8,656 nucleotides of DNA from Bacteroidota bacterium (GTDB taxonomy: Bacteria > Bacteroidota > Bacteroidia > Chitinophagales > Saprospiraceae), in NCBI GenBank assembly GCA_024280135.1, contig JAJRQS010000140.1, positions 1-8,656 of the forward strand. The letters run 5' to 3'. Made by a program: the position numbers and the translations under genes. Each line of letters starts with the position of its first letter. Position 1 is the stretch's first letter. This document shows, one piece after another, positions 5,413-8,656 of the stretch. The notes under the pieces were generated by a model. The model ran no database searches. It was not told the DNA's origin and worked only from the letters and a program-made list of their open reading frames with translations.

Positions 5413-5428
5413 TTTTGTTGCAAGTCCA
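5413..5428 (-). repeat. 16-bp inverted repeat, right copy (IS-end remnant)
   Basis: TTTTGTTGCAAGTCCA is the perfect reverse complement of 2084-2099, the left end of the IS3 element. MFS-transporter coding stops at its right edge (5429), so this looks like the end of a second, mostly deleted copy of that IS inserted in the MFS gene. Inward of the 16 bp the sequences diverge. Confidence 0.7.
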
Positions 5429-5918
5429 CTGCGTGTATTTTGCTAAATTCGGACCTGCAATAGCGGCTACCACACCACCCGCAATTACAAATGAAATGGC
5501 TTTGCCTTTACTCGCTTTTGGAACTGCATCGGCTGCCGCAAAACGATAATATTGGGCAAATCCCTGATAGCACCCCACCAGCATATTACCAATAACGAAT
5601 ATGGCAAATGAGCGATGAAGGATGCCATAGAATGCCAATAGACCTGCCAGCATACCTATCAGTGTTCCAATCATAAACGCCTTTTTTTGACCCATCTTTT
5701 TAATAACAAAAGAAGCAGGTATCATCATCGTGGCAGTGCCTCCCGAAATCATTGCAATAGGTAATGTAGCAAGGCTTTTATCTGTCGCCAATTCAAGCCC
5801 TACTATTCCCGATAAGGTCATTACCAATAATAGATGCTGTCTGAAAAAGTGCCTGTGAAGACGAAAGTAGAATTATGTTATTCCATTTGGGTTTATTTTC
5901 AATAGTATTATTTTCCAT
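5429..5918 (-). pseudogene. MFS transporter remnant (N-terminal part, frameshifted)
   Basis: An inner-membrane major facilitator superfamily carrier reduced to roughly its first 160 residues. The natural start is the ATG at 5918, 8 bp after the cysteine desulfurase stop, giving MENNTIENKPKWNNII then LLSSSQALFQTAS. At about 5828-5833 one extra base shifts the frame. The next frame continues with VMTLSGIVGLELATDKSLAT, the expected sequel, and several hydrophobic spans follow (GTATMMIPASFVI, AFMIGTLIGMLAGLLAFYGI, FAIFVIGNMLVGCY, AISFVIAGGVVAAIAGPNLA), about TM1-TM5 of 12. The segment IKKMGQKKAF resembles the MFS motif A loop. Coding ends at the 16-bp IS-end repeat, and the rest is missing. The substrate is unknown; position in a sulfur gene group suggests export or import of a small thiol-related or amino-acid compound, which is inference. 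Confidence 0.75.
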
Positions 5919-5926
5919 AAAATTAT

Positions 5927-7039
5927 TCAACCAATCTTTTCTAAAAATTTAACTGCTTTATTCAATTCATCTTTGGTCGTGTGCCGCCCGATGCTGAACC
6001 TGACCGCTCCGTATGCAACTTCTTCATCCGTTCCCATTGCTTTCAGTACAGGTGAAATAGTTTTATTCCCCGAATGGCAGGCAGAGCCAGTGGATGCACA
6101 CAATTCAGGTGTGCGGCTTAGTATTTCTGCACCGCTTTTTCCGATAAAACTTATGTTCAACGTATTGGGCAGGCTGTCATGAAAATCGCCGTTCAGTACA
6201 ACTTTATCGCCAAGGGCGTTTGTAAGCTGTTTGTAGAAATAGCTTTTAAGCGCAAAGTGTGTGTTATGTTGCAAAAACGTTGATGCCAGTTCTGCGGCTT
6301 TTCCCAATCCTGCGATATAAGGCACATTTTCTGTTCCCGCCCGCTGGTTCCTTTCCTGTGATGCTCCATGTATGAGCGGCTCAATCGAAATTCCTTTACG
6401 GATGTATAACGCCCCTATACCTTTGGGAGCATATAATTTATGCCCCGCAATCGTTAAAAAATCCACCTGCAAATCTTCTACATCTATTTTTACTTTGCCG
6501 ACAGATTGTGAAGCATCGGAGTGAAAAAGGACGTTTCGCCCTCTGCATATTGCGCCGATTTCTTTTATGGGCTGTATGGTTCCGACTTCATTGTTGGAGT
6601 GCATAACAGAAACTAAAATGGTATCTTCTCTTATGGCGTTCTCTACTTCTTTAGCATTTACGGCTCCTTTTTCATTTACAGAAACAAGTGTTACTTCAAA
6701 TCCTCTTTTTTTCAGAAAATTCAACGGTTCTATGATAGAGGGATGCTCGATGACAGTACTGATAATATGCCTGCCTTTATTTTCAAAAGTAGTAGCCACG
6801 CCTTTCAATACGGTATTGTTCGCCTCGCTTCCGCAACCTGTAAAAAATATTTCGTTTTCTTCGGCATGGATAAGATGTGCAACTTGCTTTCTGCCTGTGT
6901 TAACGGCATTTTTTGCTTTTGCTCCCAAATCATACGTGTTAGACGGGTTCCCGAAGTTATCTGTTAAAAAAGGGAGCATGGCTTCAAAGACCAGCTTGTC
7001 AACGGGTGTGGTGGCATTATAGTCAAGGTATATGCTCAT
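5927..7039 (-). CDS. Cysteine desulfurase (NifS/IscS-type, PLP-dependent class V aminotransferase fold)
   Basis: This 370-residue enzyme would remove sulfur from L-cysteine as an enzyme-bound persulfide, giving alanine and sulfur for Fe-S clusters or thio-compounds. Visible features are the N-terminal YLDYNATTPVD, FTGCGSEANNTVL (67-79), H99 in EHPS, D175 and Q178 in HSDASQSVGK, the PLP lysine K201 in AGHKLYAPKG, R233 in NQRAGTEN and the catalytic cysteine C321 in STGSACHSG. Motifs are intact and the length is normal for a group I enzyme, slightly short of IscS. It sits 19 bp after the methyltransferase and 8 bp before the MFS remnant, so all three were probably one transcript. No IscU, IscR or Fe-S assembly genes are nearby, so a specialised role rather than housekeeping Fe-S assembly is likely. 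The start ATG at 7039 puts the conserved YLDYNATTP at residue 4, as usual. Confidence 0.92.
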   Translation of the reverse strand: MSIYLDYNATTPVDKLVFEAMLPFLTDNFGNPSNTYDLGAKAKNAVNTGRKQVAHLIHAEENEIFFTGCGSEANNTVLKGVATTFENKGRHIISTVIEHPSIIEPLNFLKKRGFEVTLVSVNEKGAVNAKEVENAIREDTILVSVMHSNNEVGTIQPIKEIGAICRGRNVLFHSDASQSVGKVKIDVEDLQVDFLTIAGHKLYAPKGIGALYIRKGISIEPLIHGASQERNQRAGTENVPYIAGLGKAAELASTFLQHNTHFALKSYFYKQLTNALGDKVVLNGDFHDSLPNTLNISFIGKSGAEILSRTPELCASTGSACHSGNKTISPVLKAMGTDEEVAYGAVRFSIGRHTTKDELNKAVKFLEKIG

Positions 7040-7058
7040 GGCTTAAAATCTTTCATTT

Positions 7059-7682
7059 TTAAGTATTGGTTTTCTCTGCTGCTATCACGACAAAGCTGCC
7101 TTTTCCATAGCCGGATTTTGGCTGTTCGGTTTCTGTATTCGTTGGATAGGTAGGGGTCTGTTGGTATTGAAATTTATCAAAGCCTGCCGATTGCATTAAC
7201 CCGGTAATTTCTTCTACGGAATGAAAGATGGCGTTTTTGTAAAAGACACTGTTCGCTTTATCTTTCTCGTACAACTGTCCAAGAGGGCTGTTTTTATCAA
7301 TCATCCCGATAATAAAAATTCCCTTTGGCTTTAATATCCTGTGTACTTCTGAAAAGGCTTTGGGAATGTCCGAAAGGAAACAATCTACTGTGACCATTAT
7401 TGCAAAATCAAACGTTGCTGTTTCAATAGGCAAATCTTCTGCTATCACTTCAATACCTCTCTGCCTTGCGATGTTTGCCATAGCCTGTGAGGGTTCCACG
7501 CCGTATTGTATATTCAACAGCTGTGCAAAACGCCCTGTACCCACACCTATTTCAATGCCTTTCCCATCTTCGGGAATGACCGATTGCAATGCCGATAATT
7601 CAGACTGGTACAGGTTGCTATGTCGTTCAAACCATTCGTCATATTCTGCCGAAAACTGATTGTATATATCTGTTGCATTCAT
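7059..7682 (-). CDS. Class I SAM-dependent methyltransferase
   Basis: A 207-residue Rossmann-fold methyltransferase of the Methyltransf_11/UbiE-like kind. Motif I is GIEIGVGTGRFAQ (42-54), the acidic residue at the end of strand 2 is E63 in GVEPSQAM, and the segment AEDLPIETATFDFAIMVTVD (81-100) carries the motif II/post-I region. HRILKPKGIFIIGMID (114-129) is the typical strand-5 stretch. The N-terminal YNQFSAEYDEWF is the usual cap helix. The substrate cannot be read from sequence. Lying between a trans-sulfuration enzyme and a cysteine desulfurase, a sulfur-containing small molecule is a reasonable guess only. It is the second or third gene of the minus-strand group, and its product looks intact. 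Confidence 0.88.
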   Translation of the reverse strand: MNATDIYNQFSAEYDEWFERHSNLYQSELSALQSVIPEDGKGIEIGVGTGRFAQLLNIQYGVEPSQAMANIARQRGIEVIAEDLPIETATFDFAIMVTVDCFLSDIPKAFSEVHRILKPKGIFIIGMIDKNSPLGQLYEKDKANSVFYKNAIFHSVEEITGLMQSAGFDKFQYQQTPTYPTNTETEQPKSGYGKGSFVVIAAEKTNT

Positions 7683-7692
7683 CTGTTCAGGA

Positions 7693-7842
7693 TTATATAG
7701 AAACCGTAAATAAAACTGCCGTACCTAAAGAGGCAGGCTGACCGTTTCCAAACCTGACCGGAAAGGGAACGATTAGTGAAACTGCATTTTTCCCGCTTAC
7801 GATTACCTTGGAAATAACAGGTGTGAATGCCGCACCTCCCAT
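7693..7842 (-). CDS. Possible small protein (49 aa), unrecognised
   Basis: The 180-bp gap between the trans-sulfuration remnant and the methyltransferase holds a minus-strand frame from the ATG at 7842 to the TAA at 7693-7695, starting MGGAAFTPVISKVIVSGKNA and ending GTAVLFTVSI. Its Val/Ala/Gly/Ser/Pro-rich composition is protein-like and suggests beta strands. A competing 60-codon frame (7679-7861) in the same gap starts 4 bp after the preceding stop and overlaps the methyltransferase start by ATGA, but its Cys/Arg/His-rich composition looks like a shadow. Neither frame matches a family I know. It may also be the remnant of a longer gene. Confidence 0.35.
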   Translation of the reverse strand: MGGAAFTPVISKVIVSGKNAVSLIVPFPVRFGNGQPASLGTAVLFTVSI

Positions 7843-7865
7843 TTGTGATACTTATTCTCATGCTG

Positions 7866-8519
7866 TTATATGATATTTAAAGCCTGTTCCAAATCGGCAA
7901 TCAGGTCTTCTGCATCTTCAAAGCCAACAGAAAGCCTAATCATTGATGGTGTGATGCCGCGCCTTTGCAGTTCTTCATCGGTAAGCCCATGATGGGTGGT
8001 TGTTACAGGCTGTGTACACAGACTTTCTGCACTTCCCAAACTCGGTGCAATGCGGAAAATCTTGAAATTGTCTGCTACCTTGATGGTCTGCTCGTAATCT
8101 CCGTCCACTTCAATGGTTATCATCCCGCCGAAACCGCTCATTTGTTTTTTGGCTAATTCATGTCCGGCGAAAGATGATAAGCCAGGATATAATACCCTTT
8201 TGATTTTCGGGTGCTTTTCAATTTCGGTGGCTATTCGCAAAGCACTTTCATTTTGACGCTTTACACGTAGTACCAGTGATTTGATGCTTCTTGACAAAAT
8301 GGATGCTGTTTCAGGTGCGGGCATTTGTCCGAGGTTTTTTCTCCAAGCCCATATTTCGCCAATATGTTGTTTACTTCCCATTACCACGCCTGCCGTAATA
8401 TCGCTATGACCGCCTAAGTATTTGGTTGCGCTATGTACGACTATATCAGCCCCTAAATGTATAGGTTTTTGATTGACAGGTGTGCCAAACGTATTGTCTA
8501 TGGCAAGCAATGCACTGTA
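7866..8519 (-). pseudogene. Trans-sulfuration enzyme fragment (cystathionine gamma-synthase / methionine gamma-lyase family)
   Basis: These PLP enzymes (Cys_Met_Meta_PP family) form or break C-S bonds in cysteine and methionine metabolism. The fragment covers the last ~216 residues of an enzyme normally about 380-400 long. It contains LLAIDNTFGTPVNQKPIHLG with the PLP-pyridine Asp in IDNTF, the PLP lysine in VVHSATKYLGGHSD, FRIAPSLGSAESL and the C-terminal GITPSMIRLSVGFED with the substrate-carboxylate Arg. The N-terminal half (phosphate-binding loop and tetramer Tyr/Arg) is missing. Coding similarity ends near 8519, where insertion-sequence-like DNA begins; the first codons of the open frame (MLTL, up to 8531) probably belong to that DNA. 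It is probably inactive. Which subfamily it came from cannot be told from the remaining part. Confidence 0.85.
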
Positions 8520-8656
8520 TAGTGTCAGCAAAAAGTGAACCGTTGAGAGCTTAGATTTAAGATAGAGGTTTAATAATTATATTAACCCTGTCTGCGATAA
8601 GAGCAGACCTTAAATCTATTGAAATATCACAATCCTTTTACATAATTAATAATCAA
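8520..8656. mobile_element. Probable terminal segment of a second insertion sequence
   Basis: The trans-sulfuration gene breaks off at TAGTGTCAGCAAAAAGTGAA (from 8520), which looks like an insertion-sequence end. CAAAAAGTG (8529-8537) also occurs just inside the left end of the IS3 element (2095-2103). The segment has nested inverted repeats: TAGATTTAAG (8552-8561) pairs with CTTAAATCTA (8609-8618), and inside lies GTCTGC (8590-8595) with GCAGAC (8603-8608) around a 7-nt loop. No open reading frame is visible before the window ends. The family cannot be named from this end alone. Confidence 0.45.

Noticed and set aside
5369..5827. MFS open frame taken as an intact 152-residue gene starting at a TTG
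   Set aside because: Family similarity continues upstream in another frame to the ATG at 5918, and the last ~20 codons are IS-end and hairpin sequence, so it is a remnant and not a short gene.
6567..7022. 151-codon plus-strand open frame opposite the cysteine desulfurase
   Set aside because: It is antisense to an intact, well-recognised enzyme, with a Ser/Phe/Leu/Cys-rich composition typical of a reverse-strand shadow. The same applies to 5973-6182, 6743-6967, 7360-7659 and 7965-8156.
7679..7861. 60-codon frame overlapping the methyltransferase start by ATGA
   Set aside because: Its position would suit translational coupling, but its Cys/Arg/His-rich composition is poor; the alternative 49-codon frame in the same gap is more protein-like.

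Overview
The window looks like a piece of accessory, heavily rearranged DNA from a member of the Bacteroidota, most likely the Flavobacteriia. Supporting signs are a Bacteroidota-type tyrosine recombinase with an arm-binding N-terminus, a TTTG-N20-TAnnTTTG promoter (the Bacteroidota -33/-7 type), near absence of Shine-Dalgarno sequences, low G+C, and a CCCGAT/ATCGGG hairpin of a kind I associate with flavobacterial intergenic DNA. Two compositions alternate by eye: the integrase (1-1254) and the sulfur gene group (5429-8519) are moderate in G+C, while everything between is clearly AT-rich. No rRNA, tRNA or CRISPR array is seen.

Layout. 1-1254 (minus): site-specific tyrosine recombinase, with a tandem 11-bp repeat and a small palindrome upstream. 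1379-2083 (plus): a fragment of a lanthipeptide dehydratase (LanB N-terminal domain), broken at both ends. 2084-3367: an IS3-family insertion sequence with two reading frames joined by an A_AAA_AAG slippery site. 3369-3763 (plus): a TPR-protein remnant cut by the IS and frameshifted. 3763-3967: a long imperfect hairpin resembling an integron attC site. 4002-5174 (plus): an HTH regulator and a Fic-domain protein (mobile mystery proteins A and B) behind a promoter with four palindromic sites spaced exactly 32 bp apart. 5181-5200: the left half of a second attC-like element. 5249-5428: scraps, namely an unidentified C-terminal coding fragment, a hairpin, and a 16-bp inverted copy of the IS end. 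5429-8519 (minus): a co-directional group of a truncated trans-sulfuration enzyme, a possible 49-residue ORF, a SAM-dependent methyltransferase, a NifS/IscS-type cysteine desulfurase and a truncated, frameshifted MFS transporter. 8520-8656: probable end of a second insertion sequence.

How it fits together. The intact, probably functional units are the recombinase, the IS, the HTH-Fic pair and the methyltransferase/cysteine desulfurase pair. The HTH-Fic pair is bounded by 9-bp inverted ends (GTTGGCTTT/AAAGCCAAC) that belong to attC-like elements, so it looks like a mobile gene cassette carrying its own autoregulated toxin-antitoxin-like module. The TPR gene just upstream is likewise followed directly by an attC-like element, as an integron cassette would be. 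The whole 2084-5428 block is bracketed by perfect 16-bp inverted repeats that equal the left end of the IS, and both flanking genes (LanB and MFS) stop exactly there. The most interesting items are the phased operator array and the cassette-like hairpins. The functional interpretation of both is inference from sequence alone.
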